The notes under the pieces are model-generated. The model searched no databases and had not been told where the DNA came from. It saw only the letters and a program-made list of their open reading frames with translations. The position numbers and the translations under genes were made by a program. Positions 25,301-37,300 of a DNA stretch of 64,000 nucleotides are shown piece after piece. This DNA comes from Deroplatys truncata. Its lineage: Eukaryota > Arthropoda > Insecta > Mantodea > Mantidae. Every line of letters starts with the position of its first letter. Position 1 is the stretch's first letter. Location of the stretch: NCBI GenBank assembly GCA_030765065.1, contig CM060983.1, forward strand, positions 52,450,067 to 52,514,066, read 5' to 3'.

Positions 25301-28300
25301 TAAAAAAAAAATCTGATGTGTTACACTCACATGACTTTCTCTACTCTTGTACAAACTATTTTTACAAACGCTTATTCTCCATATGCTTCATGTTAATCGA
25401 GATATCGAGATGTTAATCTTATTGCTAATTTTCTTGTAGATGCAAGGGGAATATGGTAGGTTTTAAGCAATAGTCAAATATTTTAACGCTGGTTGCTATG
25501 TGACGCATTCCATTCTTTTTGCATGTCCAGGACATAAAAAAAAAATCTGATGTGTTACACTCACATGACTTTCTCTACTCTTATACAAACTATTTTTACA
25601 AATGCTTATTCTCCATCTACTTCATGTTAATCGAGATAAACATTTGCAGACTCTATCTTATTGCTAATTTTCTTGTAGATGTAAGGGGAAAATATATTTA
25701 CAAGGGCATTATAGAAAAACAGTAGCCTTTAAGAACATACATATCTCTTAATAGCTGGTTGCTAGGCAGCACCATTCCCTTTGCCACAGATTATAACTCT
25801 TTGCATATCCAAGACAAAAAAATCTGATGTGTTACACTCACATGACTTTCTCTACTCTTGTACAATCTATTTTTACAAACGCCTATTCTCCATATGCTTC
25901 ATGTTAATCGAGATATCGAGATGTCAATCTTATTGGTAATTTTCTTGTAGATGCAAGGGGAATATGGTAGCTTTTAAGCGATAGTCAAATATTTTAACGC
26001 TGGTTGCTATGTGGCACATTCCATTCTCTTTGCATGTCCAGGACATAAAAAAAATGAATAACGAATTTGAGAAAAAGTATAAGTATTGGAAAATTTAAGG
26101 AAATATCAAGCAATATCTCGAAAATGGTTCACTCAACAAAAGAAACGTATATGACATAAGTTGTGTATTTTAACGCGATCTACATTTTTTGTGCAGTAAA
26201 ATTTTGTCTCTCTCTTATGGTTTACCAGTTATGCAAAAGTCGTTCACAATGAAGAATATTTTTGGAGACATTCCCAGAAAATTCGAGATATACATTTCAT
26301 TTCTTATGACATTATCTTAAACATATGATATTTTCATCAAAATCGTTAGAGCCATTTTTGAGAAAATTAAAATTTTCGAAAAATGTTCCATGTAAAAGGT
26401 AGTCTGGGGTGGGGGGATTTTCTTGAAAACCTTCGTGTCGCTTCTCTGGAAGATACTGAACCTAAATACCAAGTTTGGTGTTTATCCGACTGTTCGTTTT
26501 TGAGTTATGCTGTTCAGAGACACACAGACAGACACACACACGGACATGTTTCCAAAAATGCTTTTTTTGGATTCAGTGATTCTCAAAACATGTATTTCCG
26601 GTGAAATCTTGGTATCGAATTTTTGGGTGGAATGCAATACTTCCCCTACTTACTATACGTAGTAGAGAAAGTAATAACATGGTAAATCGCTTGCATACGA
26701 AAGAAACTAATTTTATTTGAAATAACACAATGAACAACAGAGGCCAAATGCTTTGTATAAAAGAGAGTTGGCAACATACTGCAGGAAGCAGAAGATACAC
26801 ATGGAGAGAAGATTGGTAAATGATGCTAGCAGACAATTTTCACCCTTGTTCCAGTCCGTCCTAATACTGCAAACCATGACTGAATTCTTCTGCGTGTAAC
26901 ACAGTTCGAATCTCATAGCAGCAGTTGTTATTAAAACTTTTGCTACAAATTGAACAGAACTGCAGAATTGAAAAGTACTATTCACATTATAAGTTGGTAA
27001 TGCTAATATCTACCCTCTTTCTTTACCTTCACAAAATGTCAGAAGTGGAAATAGAGCTGTGAAACTGTAGTATTGTATTAGAAGTTACTCATTGTTAATT
27101 GTGCAAGGTGTCTATGGCTTAAAACAGAGCCAGGGTTGAAAGCAAGCTATAGAGCTTGTATAATACTGTAATCTGCCTAGTACTTGAATAAACATAAACT
27201 TACAATTTAACTGGAATTGCATTTTCCAACCATGACTTCCCTACCACAGAACAGTTTACACTGTAGTTTATCATTTTATTTTTATGTGCAATTAAGTTTA
27301 GCAAGAAGTTTGACTAACCAGTAAATTTCCATTTGGTATGAGATTAAATTCTGATGTTATAGGCTCAAAGCAACGGTGATAAAGATTTAACCATGTCATT
27401 ATCTGGCGGGGTGCCAGTAGGTGCATAGGAGATTCTGCCTCTGCTCGTCGTCTGCCTTTCAGCAAGCCTATAAGCCCTATGTGATGATCAGCATGAAGAT
27501 GAGATATGTACACAACTTTCAATCCACGAAGCACAGCTTCCACATCTTTTGGTCCAAAGAAACGTACCAGTTGTCCAAAGGTTCCTTCTCCACAATCCAG
27601 CAAAATATAATCAGTCATACTGAAAAGAAAATTTAAACTTAATAGTACTGATAAGACATTACCATATTGAATATGCATGTAAAGAGTGGGAAAAGCCATA
27701 TAACCATAGGCAATTCTCATAAGCAATCACTTTAATATCAATATAGGCGAAGTAGTAATAAACAAAAAGCTTTCAATAAGGTTCCTATTTGAATGTAGTC
27801 TAGAGCAACATTATATGTCATAACTGTAAGGTAGACATACCAGCATTTAGTGCTTTTTACATTCTCTGTTAATTACCTATAGAAGTAGAAAAAGTATTGC
27901 ATTCCACCCAAAAATTTGATACCAAGATTTCGCTGGAAATACATGTTTTGAGGCTCCCTGAATAAAGGAGAAAGGAAGAAAAGAAGGAAAGAAACAAGTT
28001 AAGGAAGGAGGAGAAAATACAAGGAAAGAAGGAAGGAAAGAAAATAAGAAAGAAAAGAAACATAAAGAAAGAAGGAAGGAAAGAAAGGAGGAAGGAAGGA
28101 AAGAAAGAAAAAGTATTTGCATTCCATCCAAAAATTTGATACTGAGATTTCACTGGAAATATTAGTTTTGAGGGCCTCTGATTCTAAAAAAATCTGATGT
28201 GTTACACTCACATGATTTTCTCTACTCTTGTACAAACTATTTTTACAAACGCTTATTCTCCATATGCTTCATGTTAATCAAGATATCGAGATGTTAATCT

Positions 28301-31300
28301 TATTGCTAATTTTCTTGTAGATGCAAGGGGAATTGGTAGGCTTTAAGCGATAGTCAAATATTTTAAGAGTTGGTTGCTATGTGGACAAAAAAAAATGAAT
28401 AACGAATTTGAGAAAAAGTTAAAAGTATTGGAAAATTTAAGGGAATAACAAGCAATATCTCGAAAATGGTTCACTCAACAAAAAAAATGTATATGAAATA
28501 AATTGTGTATTTTAACACGATCTACATTTTTTGTGTAGTAAAATTTTGTCTCTCTTATGGTTTACCAGTTATGCAAAAGTCGTTCACAATGAAGAATACT
28601 TTTGGAGACATTCCCAGAAAATTCGAGATATACATTTCATTTGTCATGAAAATATCTTAAACATATGATATTTTAATCAAAATCGTTAGAGCCATTTTTG
28701 AGAAAATTAAAATTTTCCAAAAATGTTTCATGTAAAGGGTAATCTGGGGTGGGCGGGATTTTCTTGAAAACCTTCGTGTCGCATCTCTGGAAGATACTGA
28801 ACCTAAATACCAAGTTTGGTGTTTATCCGACTGTTTGTTTCTGAGTTATGCTGTTCACAGACACACAAACACACACACGGACATGTTTCCAAAAATGCTT
28901 TTTTGATTCAGGGGGTCTCAAAACATGTATTTCCGGTGAAATCTCGGTATTGAATTTTTGGGTGGAATACAATATTTCCCCTACTTACTATACGTAGTAG
29001 AGAAAGTAAAAAGCATTTTTAAAACTCTGTGTGCATGCGTGTGTGTGTGGGGGGGTGCCCCTCACACGTAAACAGCATAACTCAAATACAAAATGTTGGA
29101 AAAATACCAAGCTTGGTATTTAAGCTCAGTATCTTCCAAAGATGTGACACGAAGATTCTCTAGAAAATCCCCCCTACCTCAAATTACTTACATGGAACAT
29201 TTTTCGAATTTTTTGACTTTCTGAAAAACAGCTCTTATGATTTTTATTAAAATAGCATATAAGTATTAAAGATATTTATATGGCATATAAAATCTATATC
29301 TTGAATTTTCTGGAATAGCTTGTGAAGTCCTCTTCATTTGAAAGGGAATTTACATAATCTTGCATACATGGTAAACGTTAAGTGATAGACGAAAACATAC
29401 TACAGAAAAAATGTAGATTTCTTTAAAACACACAATTTATTTCAAATACATTTTCTTGTGGCATCAGCCATTTCTGAGATATCCATTGTTAAGGTTCGAA
29501 TTGTACAATACTTAGTCATTCTTTAAAAGTCCTATTAATTTTCAGCTGTATCTTGTGATGTCAGGAAGGAGTAGGGAATTTTAAGGCCAGCATATAGCAT
29601 CCAGTTCTAAAATATTTGATTACTACTATTCCCTTTTTATCTATAATGAAATGGTAATGCAACTATTTCCAAAAACGTTTATCTCACTTAAAATGAAGTA
29701 AATAGGAAAATAACATTCGTAAGAATAATTAGTTTACCTACTAATAGGCAATAGAGGGTAGAGAAAGTCATGTGAATCTAACACATCAGATTTTTATAAA
29801 AAAAGGTCCATGTGTATGTGTGCGCATGCAAGCCTGCATGTGTATATGTGGCATTTGTGTAATAATATAACTCAAAAATGAAAAGCTGATTAAATACCAA
29901 ATTTGGTATTTAAGTTCAGTATCTTCCAACAACGTGAAGTAGTTTGTGCTTACGTAATATTGTATTTTACGTGATATTTACTTAGTTGCATTTAACGAGT
30001 TCCTGGAACATGCTTTGGGCGTCGGTTTGAATTTGTTGATTACATAATAGTTACTGTTATTACGCAATATGCTGCTACATATGAGAAGCTGATTTGAAGA
30101 TGTGTTTTTGTTATTACACTCCAAGTTTTACACTATAATATTTAACTTTGTTATTAAAACTGCTTCTATAGATTATTTATGTTTGAATTTTGCCTTGGCT
30201 GCATCAGTCTTGTTTGTAGAGTCACGTATCTCTAAATTAGGGTGCGGTGTGACAATGATTGTAGACAACAGAATTTAACTTTTTAAATTCACTTCTTTTA
30301 GTAGTTCTTGCACATTTTTATAAAGCACTACACTTTTTAAGAACTGTGAGAATCTTAAACACTTTCGCTTAGCGCGTATACATATTTTACGATTCACTTG
30401 TAGAGAACACATCTTACATCTGTTCACTACCAAGGCTTGCCAGCAACTGAGTAACTCTCAACGGTTAAACCTGTAAGCTTCGGTATTTCAAGTCTCTGAT
30501 TGGCTAATTCTATCCAATAGAATATCTGCATTTTACTTAAACTTTTTCCTTGCTATTGATTGGCTAATTTTAAACTCTTACTGAATTTACCTTATCTTTG
30601 ATATAATCATGACTGGTAACTTTTCAAACTCTTAAACTCATTATTGCTACAAGATTACCTCATTATTACCTCATGGTTAGCAACTTAAAACTTATTATTC
30701 TTACAGCTCTTGCATTATTAAAGTATATAATGTATTTACATAACATTAATAAAACATGTTTACCATAAAAATAAATATTTGCAATGACTGTTACATACAA
30801 TTTAAACAATTATTACATACATATTGTTTCAAGGCTGGATGTTATTGAATTTACTTTATACAAAATACAATTGAAATTATTCAGGTATTAAAATACTGCC
30901 TCAAATGTGACATGAAGATTTTCAAGAAAATCCACCCACTGCAAACTGCCCTTTAAATGGAGAATTCTTTATTTTTTATTTTCTCAAAAAGGGCTAAGGA
31001 TTTTATTGACATACCATAAGTTTAAGAAATATGACAAGTAAAACGTATATCATGTTTTCTGGGAATAGCCTGTGAAGTCTTCTTCATTTTGAATGACTTT
31101 TGTATAATTGGTAAGCCATAAGAGATAGACAAAATCTTACTACACAAAAAATGTAGATCTTGTTAGAGAGACAATTTATGTCAAATTTTTTTATAAGTAA
31201 TAATGTAGAAGCGGTTGATAGTGAAGAAGTATTTCAAATGAAAATGAACGAGTAGTAGGAAAACTCGTTTACACTCTTCACTTAAGTAAAATTACCTGGA

Positions 31301-34300
31301 CATGTTTCGAGAGTCCTTTGCTCTCATCGTCAGCTGCTGACCTACTGGATGGTGTTGTTTGATCGTCCTGTATCTGCTTGTAATGTAATGTAATATTTAT
31401 TTCATCATTATTACAATAATACAAATAAAGCTTACATCTAAAACTTATGTCTAGTGCACCAGTTTTCTAGCTCCCCCATATTTAGCCCCTAGGCTGTATA
31501 TATTGGGATAAAGCTACTATACCATCTCTCCACTTTACAAACTATGCTCGTTCAGCTGTACCTTTCTTAAGCTCCTTATCCACTTATCCCTATCTGCTTG
31601 TATTAACCATCTGTGCTGGTATCTGGTGAGGGTTTGATGTATTTGCTGAGTTTGTCTTTTGCTGGGATGTCAAAACACATTGCGATATTCTTGTTCTTCC
31701 AAATGTAGATTTTCTCCCAAGCGGATAATTCCATAGGTTTTGAGACTTCTTTTAACAGTTTGACATCCGGGTCTATTTCGTGGTTTTTCTCCCAAAAATG
31801 ATTTGCAACAGCAGATTTTTCAATTTGTTTTTGGTGAATGTTCCTGAAGAGTGCTTTTCTGCGCGTTTCAATATTTCTTTTGGTTTTCCCAATGTATTTC
31901 ATGTTGCAATCTAGGCATTCTATGGCGCATATTCCGAATTTTTGTTCTGGAGGAACTTGATCTTTCAATTTTGAACTTAAAGAGATTTTAATGCTATGTT
32001 TGTTATACGGTGCAAGTTTTACATGGAATTCTCTAAAGATGTTTTCAAATTTGTGATAAAAATGTGGGTGCTATGTAAATTTGCGGAAACTGTATTGTAT
32101 TTTGATTGGTTTGAGAGTGGAGACTTCTGTAATCATCTTCTTTCTTTTGAATTTATTTATTTTGTTTATTATAGTGGAAATCTTTAGAGAATTCCATATA
32201 AAACTTGCACTGTATGTAAAAAACACAGCATTAAAACTCTCTTAAGTTCAAAATTGAAAGATCAAGTCCCTCCAGAACAAAAACCCGGAATATGCGCCAT
32301 AGAATGTCTAAATTACAACATAAAATACATTGGGAAAACCAAAAGAAATATTGAAATGCGCAGAAAAGAGCACTTCAGGAACATTCACTAAAAACAAATT
32401 GAAAAATCTGCTGTTGCAAATCATTTTTGGGATAAAAAAACCACGAAATAGACCCGGATGTCAAACTGTTAAAAGAAGTTTCAAAACCTATGGAACTAAC
32501 CACTTGGGAGAAAATCTACATTTGGAAGAACAAAAATATCGCAATGAATTTTGACATCTCAGCAGAAGACAAACAGCAAGTACATCAAACTCTCACCAGA
32601 TACCACCACAGATGGTCAACACAAGCAGATACAGGACGATCAAATAACCACCATCCAGTAGGTCAGCAGCTGACAATAAGAGCAAAGGACTCTCGAAACA
32701 TGTCCAGGTAATTTTACTTAAGTGAAGAGTGTAAATGAGTTTACCTACTCCTCGTTCATTTTCAAATTCTTTATTTTGGCATTAACCATTTCTGAAATAT
32801 TCCTTGTAATTTGTTTGAATTTTCAAATAATAATACTTTTCTCAAATGGTAGACAGCTTGTATGTTTTTTGTGGTCATGCAAGTAGCACATAATTTAAAA
32901 GCTATCACACAGTGATGTGCTTTTAAAAAAATCTGATGTGTTACACTCACATGACTTTCTCTACTCTTGTACAACCTATTTTTACAAACTCTTATTCTCC
33001 ATCTATTTTATATTAATCGAGATAAACATTTGCAGAAACGATCTCTTGACATGCAAAGAGAATTACATTTTACACATAGTGACCAGTTCTAAAAATATTT
33101 GACTTTCACTTAAGGCGTACTATGTTTCCCTTGTTTTGTATTTGCAAGGGCAATATAGAAATACAGTAGCCTTTAAGCATAGACATATCTCTTAATAGCT
33201 GGTTGCTAGGTGCAGCACCATTCTCTTTGCCACAGATTAATGCTCTTTGCATATCCAAGATAAAAAAATGAATAACGAATTCGCATTTGAGAAAATAAGT
33301 CTTGAAAATTTAAGGGAATAACAAGCAATATCTCGAAAATGGTTCACTCTACAAAAAAAAATGCATATGACATAAATTGTGTATTTTAATGCGATCTACA
33401 TTTTTTGTGTAGTAAAATTTAAGGTTTACCAGTTATGCAAATGTCGTTCACAATGAAGAATACTTTTGGAGACATTCCCAGAAAATTCAAGATATACATT
33501 TTTATTTGTCACGAAAATATCTTAAACATATGATATTTTAATCAAAATCCTTAGAGCCATTTTTGGGAAAATTAAAATTTTCGAAAAATGTTCCATGTAA
33601 AGGGTAATCTGGGGTGGGGAGATTTTCTTGAAAACTTTTGTGTCGTATCTCTGGAAGATACCGAACCTAAATACCAAGTTTGGTGTTTATCCGACTGTTT
33701 GTTACTGAGTTATGCTGTTTACAGACACACACAGACACCACATGGATATGTTTCCAAAAATGCTTTTTTTTGGATTTAGGGGGTCTCAAAACACATATTT
33801 CTGGTGAAATCTTTGTATCGAATTTTTGGGTGGAATGCAATACTTCCCCTACTTACTATACGTAGTAGAGAAAGTAAAAATTTGACGACTGCATTAGCTG
33901 ACTATTCTAATGCCTACAATGAAATGTGTAATGAACATTTATCTCAATTAACAAGAAGAGACAGAAGAATAAGTATTTGTAAGCAAAATCTGTAAAAGAG
34001 TGAGCAAGTCATGTGACTGCAACTTGTCAGATTTTTAATTATAGTGAAGAATGTTGGCTTCTCTATAGCCTTTTTCATTAATAGCCAGTGGCTGTGTTTA
34101 TACCTTCTTTTGCACTAAAAGATATTACTTTTATTTCAACATGCTGCCATTTATTTACCTGGTCTGAAGGAGGATTCCGCTAGTATTACGTGTCTTATTA
34201 GGAATGCATGAACCTGTACCAAGAAACGTCAGTTTGGGAAATTGTTGGTCATCCTGTGTTGATGGCGCTCCAGCAAGTTGAGTCTGGAGTTCATTCAATG

Positions 34301-37300
34301 CTTCTGGGAATTCCTCAACTCCCATTGTCTCATCAATGTATTCTTTTGGTTTCAGTTTTAGTTCTGTCTTTCTGAAAAATCACATCAAGCAAAGCAATTT
34401 AAATTTATGCTAATTACATACCTATCCTCACATAGCACATATTAGAAAGAGAAACCTCTAATGCACATCATTCATACAATTTTTTGTACCTATTACCATT
34501 TCACAGGGATAGTATGTACTAATTTCCATTAAAATGTGACCTAAACACTTATGTAGGTATAAAAGTTATTCCTCTATCAACATATAATTCAAGATACATT
34601 TTGGTTCTAGAAATGATCACAAATAAACAATATGGACTTGGTTGCACACACAATATGAAAAACTTTTTGTATCATAAGTAGTTTTGTTGCTATTAGCCTA
34701 GGAAAACATAAAGGATATAACTGAATATTTCGAAAATGCCTAATGCTACAGAAAAGTAGTTGTTTCCAATGCTCCCCTTATAGATATGAGGGGCTAGAAT
34801 ATGAATTATTTATTCCAAATTATTATACCTTTTGATAGGAAATCAAATGTACTTATTATATTAAATAAGAATCTTCCTCATTAGTACAGTGCTTGCGGCT
34901 TGCATGTGGGCTGCCTCGCACTCCCGCTGAAACAGTTACAGTATCCTCACCACCATCTCATGCTCTCATAATTACAGTTACAATTACAATGATAATAAGC
35001 ACACAGTACGTGATAAACTTTTGTAGCATAGTTAGAAAGTTGAGCTTGAAAGTTTGAAAATAAATTTCCCGGTTTACCTATCCCACACGAGAAACCATGA
35101 AAACACTCATGAACAAATTTAGGGAAAGAAGGTCTATTCTCGATAGAAAGCAAAGAGTAAACAAGCGAGTTCTTACTAAGGAGAAGCTGGATGAAATTGA
35201 AGAACATTTAGAACACCCTCCTCAAAAATCTCTATGGAGGCTTGAACAGGAAACAGAAGTATTGGTGAGCTCAGCAAGGCAAGCTATGAAACTATAGAAA
35301 TTAAAATCTTAAAAGGACACTGTGTCCCAGGAATTGCTATCACATAATCAACAGTCAGATAATTTTCTAAGATTGGATTTTGTGCGAAGTGTCAATAACA
35401 CAGTTACTGGCCCACACTTAATATTCTTCTGTCACAAAGCATGGTTCCATTTATAAGATTACCTTTTGTTGCAAAATAAAAGATATGGGAGTACAGAAAA
35501 ACCCAATTTTGCACCCGAGATTCCATTTTATTGCATGAAAATTGGTGTGTGGTGCATAGTAAATGCATATAGAATAATATGACCTACATTTTTCTGGACA
35601 AACAATAAATGCGGAGGGTTACAGAATGACTTCCACACTTACTGCTACCACACATATGCAGATGAGTCATTAAATTTAATTCAGAAAACTTTTGAAGATG
35701 GGGTACAGTGGAATCTCGTTAGCACATTCCTTATTAACACGTTTTTCCGTTTATTACGTTGAATTATAAAAGTCCTAGTACCAAATCACCAAATGTAATA
35801 AATAATGTTTGCTTAGTGCGTTTTCCCGATCCTGCTTACTATGTTTGAAGTTTGACATCCTCATTCACTGTTTTGGCCAATCCTTGGCCAGTCCAGTGGG
35901 AGTAGGCGCTTAACACGTTCAAAGTTTGACGTCCTCCATTTGCTACTTTGGTCAATCCTTGGTCATGGGGTGGATACCGGCAGCCAATCACATGCATGTA
36001 TGTATGTAAATATTTGTGTGACACGATTTATGTGGGCAGGATACAGAATGCTTTACCTTGGCGTGATAAACACCAACGATAGTTTCTACTGTTGAGTGTT
36101 GACTAAAAATACGTAGAGTGTATTTTAACTTTTCATTTGCAATGAAAAAAAGAAAGTGTAGTAAATAACCAACTCTGAAAAACTGAAAATCCTAGAAGTA
36201 TATCACAATCCAAATATGAAACATGTGGATATAATGCGGAAGTTAAACATTCCTCCGACAACTTTAAACATGATTGTTAGCAAACCTAAATTGATTGAAA
36301 CTGCTTTTAAAGAAGGGAAAAATACTAAAACAAAACTTTCCTCTTGGAAAATAGGATCAGAACGAAATTTCATGCATGGAAACACCTACCTTAATCAAAT
36401 CATTTGAATACGCCAAAGTTACTATCGTCTATTGTACTCGTAACACAAAGCACGCACATAATTTTGTTTTCTTTTTTTAGCGGAAATTGTTATCATATGT
36501 GTAATAAAACACACAGCAAAGCTCCTATTGTCACTTTCATAATTCGCAATTCATTTTCTCAAAAACATTCATAATCTCAAAAATCCAAGTTGACCAACAT
36601 AAAAGCTTGAATTATTTATTCTCGGTTTTGTGTATCCAAATCCATTTGAACACATATTGAATTTAACATGGAAACACGGATCGTATTCAGTATAAAATTG
36701 TACTTGAAATCTATTTCAACTGGCCATGGAGACATAGTAATTATTAGATTTTATTACATAACTATGTTCTTAAATTGCAGATTTTGTATTTTCATTAACA
36801 CGTTTTCCCGCCTATGACGTCCAAATCCTTATACCCCCGCCGCTATAACGTTGCACTTGACAGTTCGTGTGGCTTCGCGTAAGGTTGGCTACATCGTGGT
36901 TGCGACGTTGCCAGAGTGGCTAGTAAACAACAGCTGATTGTTCTCATTTCTATCATGTCTAAGCCGCATACAGAAAGTGTACGTAAGTAGCGAACGTCAC
37001 TGAATAATAACTATTTCGTATTATTATTGTTAATTGAAAATAAGCGATATAAGCAGCTTTGGTATGGTCGGATACTCCTTTCTATGATAATAGGCATAAA
37101 TGTGTCTACGTATGGCGTCTAATTGGAAAGCATCAATATTTGTGACTGGACGAGGCTTCTTTTTTTTTTCTTCCCTGGAGTTGATAGAAATACCTGTTGT
37201 GTTCCAGATGGTTCAGGAATTTTGTCCTCTTTCTGTTGTAGTTTCACTCCTTTGTGAACAACAGTTCTCGTGCTTAAATCAAGAGCTGCTGCAGTTCGTT

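Larger units (their letters stand above)
31181..32774. mobile_element. Second Penelope-like head-to-head inverted pair
   Basis: Two 5'-truncated PLE copies face away from each other: left arm 31242-32038 (minus), right arm 32180-32761 (plus), 141-bp unique centre. The TCAAATT(Y)TTTA direct repeats at 31181-31193 and 32762-32773 look like the target duplication. A 47-bp one-sided tail (31195-31241) lies between the left repeat and the left arm. The pair sits in an old family A copy in RNase Z intron 7. Confidence 0.82.
29810..32910 (-). repeat. Old family A copy, inverted, split by two insertions
   Basis: Recognisable blocks are 29810-29937 (GT tract, AAATTTGGTATTTAAG, AGTATCTTCCAAC), 30893-31194 (GTGACATGAAGATTTTCAAG to AATTTATGTCAAAT) and 32762 to about 32850 (GGCATTAACCATTTCTGAAA). 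Between them lie an unidentified insertion of about 0.95 kb and a PLE head-to-head pair. Confidence 0.7.

Noticed and set aside
26383..26604. A reading frame recurring in several family A copies (near 9605-9396, 26383, 33588, 40236), for example GDFLENLRVASLEDTEPKYQ
   Set aside because: The frame follows only because the DNA is repeated. Its ends differ between copies, CA tracts shift it, and two frames are open equally often. No known domain, no start context and no sign of constraint.
25078..26674. CRISPR-like or satellite array
   Set aside because: Units are truncated family A copies of unequal length and subfamily, not regular repeats with spacers, and this is animal nuclear DNA.
27869..28235. 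Phe/Ser-rich minus-strand ORFs
   Set aside because: They are translations of a purine tract and family A ends, with no independent support.
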